Source: Muricea muricata
Taxonomy: Eukaryota; Cnidaria; Anthozoa; Malacalcyonacea; Plexauridae
Assembly: GCA_963855995.1 (NCBI GenBank)
Contig: OY979716.1
Location: 88,809,042-88,873,041 of the forward strand
Direction: 5' to 3'
Length of the DNA stretch: 64,000 bases
Shown here one piece after another: positions 33,591 through 43,448 of this stretch (its first letter is position 1; every line of letters starts with the position of its first letter). The translations under genes were made by a program, and so were the position numbers. The notes below the pieces were generated by a model that was not told the DNA's origin, did no database searches, and was given only the letters and a program-made list of their open reading frames with translations.

Positions 33591-36299
33591 TTATATCCCA
33601 GTACATATGAAACAATGTCACAGGATCTACTTGAGCTGCTGGGTAATATGCAACTGGAAATTCAAAACCTTCACACCCAACAGATGTGAATTGTAAGATG
33701 TGTGTGGCCAATTCTGCATTTGTTTCATTACCTACAAAATGTTTGTAGTCATTACTAACATTTGTTTAAAATTATACACTAGATCTTAACCTATTGAGCT
33801 ACAATAGCTCCCAGATGCATGCTACTGTAGCATTTTGCTCATTCAAGGACTTATCATGAAATACATAGGCAACATGCATGTTAATACATTTAATTGTTTT
33901 TTTTTTATAATCTGCCAAAATAATACATTTCAATAAAAAACGACTTCATGGGGGATTTACAATGTGAACTAGCTGTCATCATAGGTTCTTTTAGAAAAAT
34001 GTTGAGTACTCACTTAGGTTACTTACATTTGTGTATAAGTGACTGAATCTTTTCATTTGTCTCCCCAAGATAAACCAAGCCACATAGCTCAAATGTGTCT
34101 CCAGACTTTCTTAGCTGTACATCTCCCTGAAAATTAATATTTTTACAATATGGGTGATTCTGGAAAACGTGGGCATACCTCAATCCCATAGGAAATTGGG
34201 TGTCAACTCCTTACCTCTTCGAATGTCCTCCCTCCCTAGATATGGCCCAGGAGCTTCCTCTGGGGGGAATACATTTTTAATACATGCTTTGTGTAATTAC
34301 AGTTTCTAAAAGTATGTGCAGTACCTGTACAGACATTTCATCAAACATAATGTAGCCATGTCTTCCAGCCACACTTATTTGTTCTTTTTCAGTTTGTGTA
34401 TTCATCCACAGGAGGTGATCCTTACAAATACCATGCTTTTGGACAACTTTGTTTTTTATGTTTCTCAAATATCTGCCTATATAAATACACAGTAAGTTGG
34501 TATTTTAGTATTAAACAATTTTTTATTTCTATATTTTGTTATTCTCACACTTTAATGCATAAACACAGTCATTACCAGATGGTAGTTTTATTAATCTGCT
34601 GTCCCTGAACTCCTCATATCCTTGTTTACTTCTCTGCCACAACCGAAGACAAATTTCAAGAAATCTGAAAACAGAAAACATGTGACAAGCTTATTTGAAT
34701 ATTTACAATAAATATGCACCAACCCCTCAGACTATGTTGCAGATGATCTGACATACAAAAATAATGAACAAAGAGTTTCTAAGCTCACCTTGGATGCCAA
34801 ACTGTTTTTCCTGATTGGAGTACTTCTCTTTGCATTGCCCAATAATACAAATCATTATCATGGGTACCAGAATCATCACACTCTAATTCTTTCATTTCAC
34901 TATCTAACTTCTTAAACATAGCCTGTACATCATCATTGTCAACTGCAGCCAGTTTTAGCATTTGCTTTTCTTCTTCCATCTTCCTTTCAGCATATTTTGC
35001 TCTCCTTTCAGCATTGAATCTTCTTCTCTGTTGATCTTTGTATCTTTCTCTTCATCAGATAACAATTTCCAGTTAACACTGCTAGAGCTAATTGGTTGTT
35101 TATTCTCTTTATCTTGGTTGTCTACTGCAGCCTTTAATTTGTATAATACATTGCATATACTTCTGTTTAATTGGGAGCATGATTGGCATCTGATGGTTTT
35201 GTGATTTGTACCATACATGAGATGTTTGCATGTTGATGACCGCCTGGTTTGCCAAACCTCAGAGCTAGTGTTTGACATTGTTTCTATTTTTCCTTTCAGA
35301 TTACCTCTCTTGTCTAAACATGGCATTGCAATTCTGTCAAATTCTGGGTTGTTGCATCCAGGACATAATGCACTTCTCATGCCAACAGCATTAAGTAATA
35401 TGACCAAGTCTGATTTGTGAACAAGTTTGCTAGGAGGGTCATTAAAGCTTGTGCTTGTGAAGGCTTCGTGATGTAAGGTGGAATTATGAACATTCACTTG
35501 CCATGTGAGATCTTTATGGACAGTAACACATCTTGTTACTTGTATTTCATTTATGAAGTGCTTGTCAGAGTACATAAATTTGAACACTCATCACAAATTT
35601 CAGTCTGAAACCGGTCAATCATGAATAGTTCATTCTTAGTGTGATTTGCAAGCAATGCAATAGTTAAAACATTTGCTGTGTGTTGATGACATGTTGCCAC
35701 TGGTGCAGTATCCTGTACCACTGGTTCAGAGGTTTGGCAAACTAATGAAGCTGAACAATGTGAAGCCTGCTGGAAATTTTGTTGCAATTCCAGGTTCTCA
35801 ATAACTTCCAGATTTGAGTAATATGCTATATTGGTATGTATAGGTATATGTTTTAGCACTTAAAAACCAGAAATTCATTTCAAAAAATATGTACAGTGTA
35901 ATCAATTCAAAAAATAAGTGCAGACAACGATATATTGGTGGCTGTCACATTTCGGTGGACAAATGCTTTCAGACAACGGAAAATCTATAGATTATTTGCT
36001 TTGAGGAGCGTAGCAACTTTAATGAATAATGTAGTCTACCAGCATTGCTCCCACAACGTAACGTGAAAACCATCAAATGCATGCACGCCTTACTCGCTTT
36101 TGATCCATGTTCAGTTCTGACTCTCTTGCTGGATAAATTAGGGAACACATCATGCAGTAACCTTGCGTAGAGAAGTTTTGTAATGGGATTTCTGTTGTAT
36201 CTACCACATGTCTCTAAGTATTGTTGATAAACTGTAACTAGATGGACTCCTTTACTTTTCTCGTTGATTCTGACACACTTACGAGTTATATTGGCATCG
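33591..36299 (-). pseudogene. THAP9-like transposase gene, 5' part (before the 8.5-kb insertion)
   Basis: Exons read leftward. 36299-36078 (acceptor TTTCCAG) encodes VYQQYLETCGRYNRNPITKL, LLHDVFPNLSSKRVRTEHGS, an RFX-like winged-helix pattern. 35858-34789 has a Cys-rich part (SALCPGCNNPEF, CQSCSQLNRSIC), a coiled coil and ends KTVWHPR; frameshifts lie near 35570 and 35045. 34664-34576: LEICLRLWQRSKQGYEEFRD. 34476-34325: GYIMFDEMSVQ, with the first catalytic Asp. 34126-34027: KSGDTFELCGLVYLGETNE. 33731-33591: ELATHILQFTSVGC to the insertion point. Donors and acceptors are canonical throughout. The order and motifs match P/THAP9-like transposases with introns. It continues at 25039. Confidence 0.7.
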
Positions 36300-36309
36300 C
36301 TGGAAATTA

Positions 36310-36600
36310 TATTAAAATTTAAAAATCATAAAATATCATTAAAAAGTCGATCGAGGACGAGGTTTTTCGTAATTTGTTCGTAATTTTGTTTGCTTGTAAT
36401 TTTGTAATTTGTAGCACAACTCATTTGGAAACTTACGTGCTTAAATTTTCTTTATTATAGAAATGGCTATTCATTTGTAGTATTTATTTATATATGTATT
36501 TTCATATATAGCATTTATCACATTTTGCACAGTCATTTTCATTGCATTTTTGCCCGCGCGCTTCTTTCAAGATAATCAAATTTACCGCCAAACACGGAAT
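36310..36600. other. No recognisable gene
   Basis: AT-rich, with GTAATTTTGT-type short repeats near 36370-36410. Confidence 0.4.
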
Positions 36601-36607
36601 ATTAAAT

Positions 36608-36667
36608 ATGGGACACGTTTGTGCCATATATGGAAGTATGGGACACGTTTGTGCCATATATGGAAGT
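36608..36667. repeat. Exact 30-bp tandem duplication
   Basis: ATGGGACACGTTTGTGCCAT plus ATATGGAAGT occurs twice head to tail without a change, indicating a recent duplication. Confidence 0.9.
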
Positions 36668-36685
36668 GTCACTGCATCCAGCCTC

Positions 36686-36993
36686 TTACGAAACACGCCT
36701 ACATTGTTCCTACCCTCTTATTTTTCCCTATTTTTCTTTGCCGTCTTATTATTTTGCCAGGGGGGGGGGCGGAAATTGTGATTCAATATGGCGAGGATGT
36801 GTAACAGAACAAGGATTTGTATTTCACTATTTGCGAACGAAATCACGACGTTTAGAACACTCCGATCATTTGAATATCTAAATAATTCATGAGTAAGTAC
36901 AATACGGTTTATAAAATTTTAATAATTTTTTTATTTACGAACGTAAACTGTATCGCAATACGACTGTCCTTTAGCCCGTGGTAGTACGCCCAC
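36686..36993 (-). repeat. Dispersed repeat, copy B
   Basis: Inverted copy of 16106-16380 (see that entry). It abuts the truncated 3' LTR of the Gypsy element at about 36995, so the two were joined here, or the repeat lies within an LTR-derived unit. Confidence 0.8.
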
Positions 36994-37257
36994 AAAGTAG
37001 AACAATAATTATGCTTAATTACCAAATTACAATATTCTAATACAACATCTCCCTCCTTTGAGAGGTGATAATTTTTTTTTTGTGTTCTTTTCTAACATGG
37101 ACTTTGCTACTATACTAATGTTTTGTATGATCATATTATAATATCTATAATCTATCTAATATATACTTAATTAAGGTTCATAATCCAAGATGCTAATATA
37201 CGTATTCAATATCAATATCAATCGATTAATAAAGAGTTCAGTATCTCTCAACATTCT

Positions 37258-39045
37258 TCAATGTATCTTTTTGGTTTCTGTATGACTCGTACGATTCGGA
37301 GTGTTCTGTACTGATACTTGTGGATTTCCCTGATCAATCACTCTTCTTGTCAATTCTTTCGTTTCTGGAACTGAGTTGTTCTCAGCATCTGCTTCAGGAA
37401 TAGCTTGAAGATGCCTTCTGTTCCTCGTCAACGTCTTCCCATCTGAAGTTCCCACAATATATGATCTTGGTGTAGATCCAAATCCACTGACAACACCAGC
37501 TGGACTCCATTGGTTCTGACCATCATGTTTCACTCGAACAGTTTGACCTGGTTTTAATCCCGACAAAGATCTAACTCCATGCTTTCGATAATAGGCATTA
37601 CTACATCTTCCTTTCATTTTCTTATCTACTTCTCGTACTGTTGAAGAATCCGGCCAAGCTGGCAACAGATTACGGCTCAACGTCGGAACGGTCGTGCGTA
37701 TCTGTCTTCCCATTATCAATTGGCTCGGGCTAACTCCTGTCGCTGGAATTGGAGTTGCTCGATACGCCGTCAACGCCAGAAATGGATCTTTTTGTTTCAA
37801 AATCCTCTTGGCTATCTTGACGGCACTCTCTGCTTCTCCATTCGCCTGCAGGTAATGTGGACTCGATGTAACATGAGCGAACCCGTACTGACCGCTGAAA
37901 GACCTGAATTCCTCCGAGAAAAATGGTGGACCATGTCACTGATTAGGATTTCAGGAATTCCCCATCTTGCAAAGATATTCTTTAACTTAGCTATCACCGT
38001 CCTACAAGTTAAACCGGATACATAAGCAATCTCAAGATAACGGGAATAATAGTCTACTACGACAATATATTTCTTCCCGTCTAATTCAAGTGCATCAACA
38101 GCAACTTTTTGCCAAGGACGCTCCGGCAACGGTGTTGGTCTCAACGGCTCTCTTCTTTGTGATGGTCGATTGACTTGGCAAAAATCACAACGCGAAACTC
38201 TCTCTTTGATGTCCTTGGAAATGCCAGGCCACCAAACGGACGAATTTGCTCGCTCCAAGCATTTTGTCACCCCAAGATGACCGTCATGAATTCTTTGGAG
38301 GATTTCCTCCCTCATAGAAGCAGGTATGACAATCTGGTCACGATAAATTAACTTCCCGTCGACATACGAAAGTTCACCACGATAAAAAAAGAAACTTCGC
38401 ACATTTTCAGGAACCTGCGTCTGATACTTCGTCCAGCCATTTAGAACTAATTTAGTTACTTCCTGAAGCTCTTGGTCTTCACGAGTCGTTTTCTCTATTA
38501 GATGAATCTTCTCTTCCGATGCTGGTCTGCTCGATTCAACTGCGTTCAGAAATACTTGTACTTCGTCATCAAGATTATCGCAACCATTGGTGCTGAAGGG
38601 CAACGGACTTCGAGAAAGAGCATCAGCAAGAACAAGATCTTTCCCAGGAATGTACACAGCGATGACATTGAATCTACGTAAACGCATCAAAAGGCGTTGA
38701 CATCGAATTGGAACTCTGTCCAAGGATTGTTGATTTATCAGTGGTACAAGAGGTTTGTGGTCTGTCGGCAACTCAAATACATGAAGACCAGCCAAATATC
38801 GATAAAACTTCTCACAGGCCCAAACTGCTGCAAGACATTCCTTTTCAATTTGTGCATCATTTTGTTCTGATTGTGCCAACGTTCGAGAGCAAAATGCGAC
38901 AGGCCGAAGGGATTTATCATCTCCTTCTTGAAGCAACATCCCACCAATTCCATAGCTGCTGGCATCAGAACTGACTACCGTTTTGCGGTTAGGGTCATAA
39001 AAGTTAACACAGGAGCAGTAGATATCAGCTGCTTCATTCGCTCGA
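37258..39045 (-). pseudogene. Gypsy RNase H and integrase, frameshifted
   Basis: RNase H: VVSSDASSYGIGGMLLQEGD, the EKECLAAVWACEKFYRYLAG glutamate motif and LPTDHKPL, ending ADALSRSPLP. Integrase: the HHCC zinc domain (IHDGHLGVTKCLERANSSVW, then CDFCQVNRPSQRRE), and the first catalytic Asp in VAVDALELDGKKYIVVVDYY. The second-Asp region (ILISD) is followed by a single-base frameshift at about 37935; the glutamate region and C-terminal chromatin-facing part (LTAYRATPIPATGVSPSQLI, VRVKHDGQNQWSPAGVV) are read in the other frame down to the stop at 37258. A second frame change is near 39000. Confidence 0.85.
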
Positions 39046-39098
39046 AGGCTTCTGCTTGGGGCCAGCCCCAAACCCAGCCAGAACTTATTTTTAACAGA

Positions 39099-39854
39099 TC
39101 ATTGTAATATTGACGAGAGGTCTGGCAGAAACTTCCCCAGATAATCAATCATGCCAAGTAATCTTCGTAATTCGGACACATTACTTGGGGGTGATAACTC
39201 AATAATCGCCCTAACCTTCTCACGATCGGGTTTGATGCCATCCTGGCCCACACGATGACCAAAAAACCCTAAATCTTCTTTACGGAACTCGCATTTTGCT
39301 TTATTCAACTTAAGCCTAGAATATTGGACTGTATCTAGAACCCCGTCCAAACGAGAATCGTGTTCTTCAATCGATTTCCCATAAATTGAAATATCATCCA
39401 TAATAACTTTGGTACCAGGAATTCCCTGAAGAAGATCGGTCATCAGCCTTTGAAAAATTTCAGGGGCAGAAGATATCCCAAACGGAAGTTTTCGAAAACA
39501 AAATCGACCAAAAGGGGTAATGAAGGTCGTTAATTTAGAACTTTCAGTGTGTAACGGAATTTGCCAAAATCCACTGGCTGCATCTAGTTTCGAAAACACT
39601 TTTGATCCCTAAAGTGATGGAGCAATATCATCTAAACTAGGCAAAACGTATCTTTCCCGTTTAACAGCCTCGTTTAGTTTCTTTAAATCAACACAAATTC
39701 TTACTTGACCGTTCTTCTTGGGAACTGGGACTATTGGGGCACACCACTCAGTTGGCTCAGTGGCTTCTTCTATAATCCCCTCTTCTTTCATTCGTTTTAA
39801 TTCAGCTTCGACTAGGGGCAATAGGGGAAATGGTATACGCCTTGGCGTGTTCAC
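39099..39854 (-). pseudogene. Gypsy reverse transcriptase
   Basis: Fingers: EGIIEEATEPTEWCAPIVPV and VRICVDLKKLNEAVKRERYV. A TAG at about 39609 interrupts; the same frame continues FSKLDAASGFWQIPLH, FCFRKLPFGISSAPEIFQRL and the catalytic VIMDDISIYG (Met before the DD pair, where Val or Tyr is more usual), then FFGHRVGQDGIKPDREKV and the connection region. It ends in a stop at 39099 before the RNase H linker. Confidence 0.88.
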
Positions 39855-39900
39855 GCTATAGGGCTTAGCAGTATCTTAACAGGTTCACATTTCAATAACC

Positions 39901-40620
39901 CTATATCTCCAAATACGTTGTGATCAGTGATTTCACGCACCCTCTTAACAGACCCATTTGACATGAATGTTCTCGACCGAGCAAACAGTTTACATTTTCC
40001 CCACGAACAACAAAAATACGAACTGAATAATTCACTGATTTATACGACAAGACTACAGGGATTTCGCCAATACATGTAACTGTTCCCCCAGGACTGCAAA
40101 GGACGGCCGTTGTTAATTGAAGTCGTAGACGTGGTACTAAACTATTGTAAACAGCTTCTGGTATAACTGTTATATATGCTCCAGTGTCTATCTTAAATTT
40201 GGTTAATTTCCCATTCAACTCAAGCTCGACTAGCCAGGGATCTTTTTCCCCGTTACTTGACATTACTGAACCCAAAAAGAATGTTTCGTCCCACTCTTGG
40301 ACGTCATCGTCCAACTTTCTTAAAACTTCACCAACAGCTTTCTTTTGCATAGTTTTAGTTGTACAAACTGCGGCAAAATGCCCTAGTTTAGCACACTTTC
40401 TACATTTCTTACCTCTTGCTGGGCATTGTGACTCTTTAGCATGCTTTCTATTGCACCTACCACACAGCGGTTGTTGTTGTTGTTGTTGTTGTTGTGGTGA
40501 TAGTGAGTGTCTTTTGTTCCAATTCCCGCGGCGGCAATATCGTCGTCGTTGCACTTCATCGATCTGCTTTGTTTGCAATGATTCTTGCTCGGTTGATTGG
40601 CTTTTGACTAACTCCGCTTG
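39901..40620 (-). pseudogene. Gypsy gag C-terminus with zinc knuckles, and protease
   Basis: A polyglutamine run (QQQQQQQQ, from a TTG repeat on the plus strand) precedes two CCHC-type knuckles (CGRCNRKHAKESQC and CRKCAKLGHFAAVC). The retropepsin follows: FKIDTGAYITVIP with the catalytic Asp-Thr-Gly, and LLGREHSCQMG near the end. The frame separates from the RT frame near 39870. Residues upstream of 40621 derive from microsatellite sequence, not from gag. Confidence 0.85.
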
Positions 40621-40628
40621 TCTGGTAA

Positions 40629-40638
40629 GTACATACAC

Positions 40639-40669
<31 letters not shown>

Positions 40670-40672
40670 CTG
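40629..40672. repeat. CATA tetranucleotide microsatellite
   Basis: About ten CATA units with one CACA variation, at the truncated 5' edge of the Gypsy element. Confidence 0.95.
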
Positions 40673-40746
40673 CCAATCCCGAATAGATTGTCCAGGCGAA
40701 ACATACTATAATATATATATATCGATCACGTGGTTACTGTAATATA

Positions 40747-41186
40747 CACACGTAAAAACGCACAAGTTGCTACAGACCTGTAAACAAGTTGTAACAAGTC
40801 TGTTCACAAGTTGTTGACAAAATGTATTCGCACTGCTTGTTCCGAATTTGTTGGAACAAGTTTGGAACAAGCTGTTGACAAATTGTAACAAGCTTGTTGG
40901 GACTATCAGACCTGTTACAAGATTGTTCCAACAAGACTGATAAGCATGATATAACAATATTGTTACAGCCTTGTGTTATCAATCTTGTAACAAACTTGCT
41001 ACAACAGGATTGTATCAGAGTTGTTAGAACAACCTTGTAACAAGTCTGTGATATTTTCGTCAAGCTTGTTACAAGTTGTCAACAAGTTTGGAACAACTTG
41101 TTGACAACTTGGTACAAGCAGTGCGAACACATCTTGTTGACGGCTTGTCTGCAGACTTGCTACAAGTTGTGAGATTTTTACGTGTG
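40747..41186. mobile_element. TA-flanked MITE built of ACAAGTTGT repeats
   Basis: Starts CACACGTAAAAA and ends TTTTTACGTGTG, flanked by TA on each side, as for Tc1/mariner-type elements. The inside is a dense array of degenerate ACAAGTTGTTGACAA/TTGTAACAAG motifs on both strands, with AGACCTG/CAGACTTG near the ends. Length 440 bp, no gene. Confidence 0.75.
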
Positions 41187-41280
41187 TATGCGTCAACATG
41201 AAGGGTTTTTATCGTGCGTGTTAATTGCGCGTTTGATTAGCGTGGAAATTAAAACCTGTTTGCAGTATATACTGTACACA

Positions 41281-41995
41281 ATGCCGAGACCATATTCGGC
41301 GCATGATTTGCGTTGGAGAATGGTTTATCAAAGACTATTTTATCTAAGGAGGTATGAAGAAATAGCATCACAGTTATTTGTTTGGCCAAAAACTGTGTAC
41401 CGGACGATTACGTTTTTGAATAGCGGTGATGTGAAGCCGGTATCGTCTTGGTCGGTCTACTGGAAGCGCGAGTTTATTCCATCATGAAGAGTCAATCCAT
41501 AATGGATTGTATTCTTCGAACACCTCAGATACGGCTACATGAAATAGCTAACTACATTACCAGTGCTACTGGCTCTTCATTTCGTCCACAGACATTGTGT
41601 CACGCTGTTCACATGCTTGGAATGACGCGTAAAAATGTAGGTCATTGAACCGATTGAAGTATTGACATTGGTTGGCTATTGACTAACATTGCAAGTTTTT
41701 TTATCGTCAGTGCAACTAAAATATTAAAATACTACAGATACAACGTATTGCTCTTCAAAGAAATGATGACCTCAGACAGCAAATTAAAGCCGAAATAAGC
41801 GTATATTCAATCCAAACCAACTCGTATATCCTCGATGAAACAGGCATTGTAGCTACGTATTAAGGAACGAGCTATACCGCTGTCATAATATATTTTGATG
41901 GTCAACATTTTTGTACATTAAGTTATACTTTTTGTTGAAGGATAAACGAATTGCTCGTCTCTATGGATATAGTACTCGTGGGTTGTGAGAGATTG
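41281..41995 (+). pseudogene. Tc1-like transposase, N-terminal half (left arm)
   Basis: ATG 41281 starts MPRPYSAHDLRWRMVYQRLF, a helix-turn-helix (EIASQLFVWPKTVYRTI) and, after a frame change near 41455, a second helical region (MDCILRTPQIRLHEIANYIT and AVHMLGMTRKN). After a likely intron (about 41640-41737) follow IQRIALQRNDDLRQQIKAEI and ILDETGI, which carries the first catalytic Asp. A second possible intron ends at GTTGAAG/GATAAA, then DKRIARLYGYSTRGL. The remaining two catalytic residues are missing because the palindrome centre follows. It cannot encode an active enzyme. Confidence 0.7.
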
Positions 41996-42239
41996 TACCT
42001 TAAAGTGTGCCCTTTAGATGTGATACTATTGTTGTTAAATATCGTTACTATGTCTCTGTGAATTTGAATTAGCTTCTACGTGTAAAACGAACAGCAACAC
42101 AATAATTACGTCAAATGACAAAGTATAACAATGAAAATACTTCTGCCATTCATGTAGACAACTCGTTTAAATTCCCAGAGGCATAATAACACACATTTAA
42201 TATCTTGCACAACCCACGAGTACTTTATCCATACTGACG

Positions 42240-43321
42240 AGCAATTCGTTTATCCTTCAACAAAAAGTATAACTCACTAAACAAAAATGTTGACCTTCAA
42301 AATATTTTATGACAGCGGTATAGATCGTTCCTTAATCCGTACAATGCCTGTTTCATCGAGGAATACGAGTTGGTTTGGATTAAATACACTTATTTCGGCT
42401 TTAAATTGCTGTCTGAGGTCATCATTTCTTTGAAGAGCAATACGTTGTATCTGTAGTATTTTAATATTTTAGTTGCACTGACGATAAAAAAACTTGCAAT
42501 GTTAGTCAATAGCCAACCAATGTCAATGCTTCAATCGGTTCAATGACCTACATTAGAGACCTTAAGAAGTAGGACGGGAACACGACGACGACGGCAAATG
42601 CAAACTGACTCAAATAAATTGTTGTACAATTTTAAAAGCATATCATTTGTTATCGATCTTACAAAGTAGCGTTTGAGATGATAAAATTGATGTTTTTCTG
42701 TTAAAAAAAGTTCCAGTGTAGTTTTGCTCATACTCTAGCATTCTTGCGGTTTGCCGGAAATGCCGACGTTGTAGACACGGCTTAAAACTGCGTGTTCTAG
42801 CGTTGTAGCTTAAGCAAAGACTACATCTTTATCTCCCCTGGGACTTTCATTATTGATATCTTTGGTTGAATAATTTTAAGTCTATTGTATTGCTAGCCGT
42901 CGTCGTCGCGTTGCCGTCCTTGCATCTTAAGGTCCCTATTTTTACGCGTCATTCCAAGCATGTGAACAGCGTGACACAATATCTGTGGACAAGTGTGAAA
43001 TGAAGAGACAGTAGCACTGGTAATGTAGTTAGCTATTTCATGTAGCCGTATCCGAGTTGTTCGAAGAATACAATCCATTATGGATAGACTCTTCATGATC
43101 GAATAAACTCGCGCTTCCAGTAGGCCGACCAAGACGATACGGCTTCACATCACCGCTATTCAAAAACGTAATCGCCCGGTACACAGTTTTTTGGCAAACA
43201 AATAACTGTGATGCTATTTCTTTATATCTCCTTTGATAAAATAGTCTTTGATAAACGATTCTCCAACGCAAATCATCCGCCGAATATGGTCTCAGCATTG
43301 TGTGCAGTATATACTGCAAAC
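42240..43321 (-). pseudogene. Tc1-like transposase, N-terminal half (right arm)
   Basis: Mirror copy of the left-arm gene: MLRPYSADDLRWRIVYQRLF, EIASQLFVCQKTVYRAI and, after a frame change near 43110, the second helical region. Here the RPYRLGRPTGS-type linker is read in frame for longer than in the left arm. A 383-bp MITE splits the copy at the equivalent of TRKN. The C-terminal catalytic part is again absent. Confidence 0.7.
42555..42937. mobile_element. 383-bp MITE inside the palindrome, TSD ATT
   Basis: TIRs of about 40 bp begin AGAGACCTTAAGAAG (left) and AGGGACCTTAAGATG (right, inverted) and both contain CGACGACGACGGC. The intact left arm of the palindrome shows the empty site CTACATTTTTACG, so the 3-bp duplication ATT (42552-42554 and 42938-42940) is directly read. 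Confidence 0.9.
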
Positions 43322-43436
43322 AGGTTTAATTTTCCACGCTAATCGAACGCGCAATAGACCTTACCGATTATTAATTACGTCATTCTGGCCGATGCCTGAA
43401 AAGGAGGTCATTGGGTATGCAGAAGATGTAAACATA

Positions 43437-43448
43437 CAAGATGGCGGC
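43437..43448 (+). promoter_or_regulatory. TISU element at a start codon
   Basis: CAAGATGGCGGC is a full match to SAASATGGCGGC, which in animals drives transcription through YY1 and directs initiation on very short leaders. The ATG (43441) is exactly the start of the SWIM-YqaJ reading frame (MAAASASLPEPPRSFPL). Confidence 0.6.

Larger units (their letters stand above)
36995..40621 (-). mobile_element. Gypsy-type LTR retrotransposon, damaged and 5'-truncated
   Basis: Order on the minus strand: zinc knuckles and protease (40620-39901), reverse transcriptase (39854-39099), RNase H and integrase (39045-37258), a polypurine tract AAAGGAGGGAGA (about 37059-37048), and the start of a 3' LTR (TGTTGTATTAG) at 37047. 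The LTR is recognisable for about 50 bp before the dispersed repeat. The gag N-terminus and 5' LTR are absent: homology ends at 40621 in a CATA microsatellite. Protease-RT-RH-IN order places it in Ty3/Gypsy. Confidence 0.88.
41223..43359. repeat. Giant palindrome: two Tc1-like half elements tail to tail
   Basis: The left arm (41223 to about 42100) and the right arm (about 42115-43359, less a 383-bp MITE) are inverted copies of about 870 bp at roughly 90 percent identity. Each arm encodes the same N-terminal part of a Tc1-like transposase. Matching landmarks: ATTGCGCGTT at 41225 and 43350; TAGGTCATTGAACC at 41639 and 42545; TTTATCCTTCAACAAAAAGT at 41930 and 42260. The centre near 42105 has no long spacer. 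Confidence 0.88.

Noticed and set aside
37258-40621. An envelope gene in the Gypsy element (retrovirus-like)
   Set aside because: The integrase end is followed within 200 bp by the polypurine tract and LTR; no room for an envelope frame.
40184-40711. 175-codon plus-strand frame with a run of cysteines
   Set aside because: Antisense of the Gypsy gag-protease; the cysteines mirror the polyglutamine repeat.
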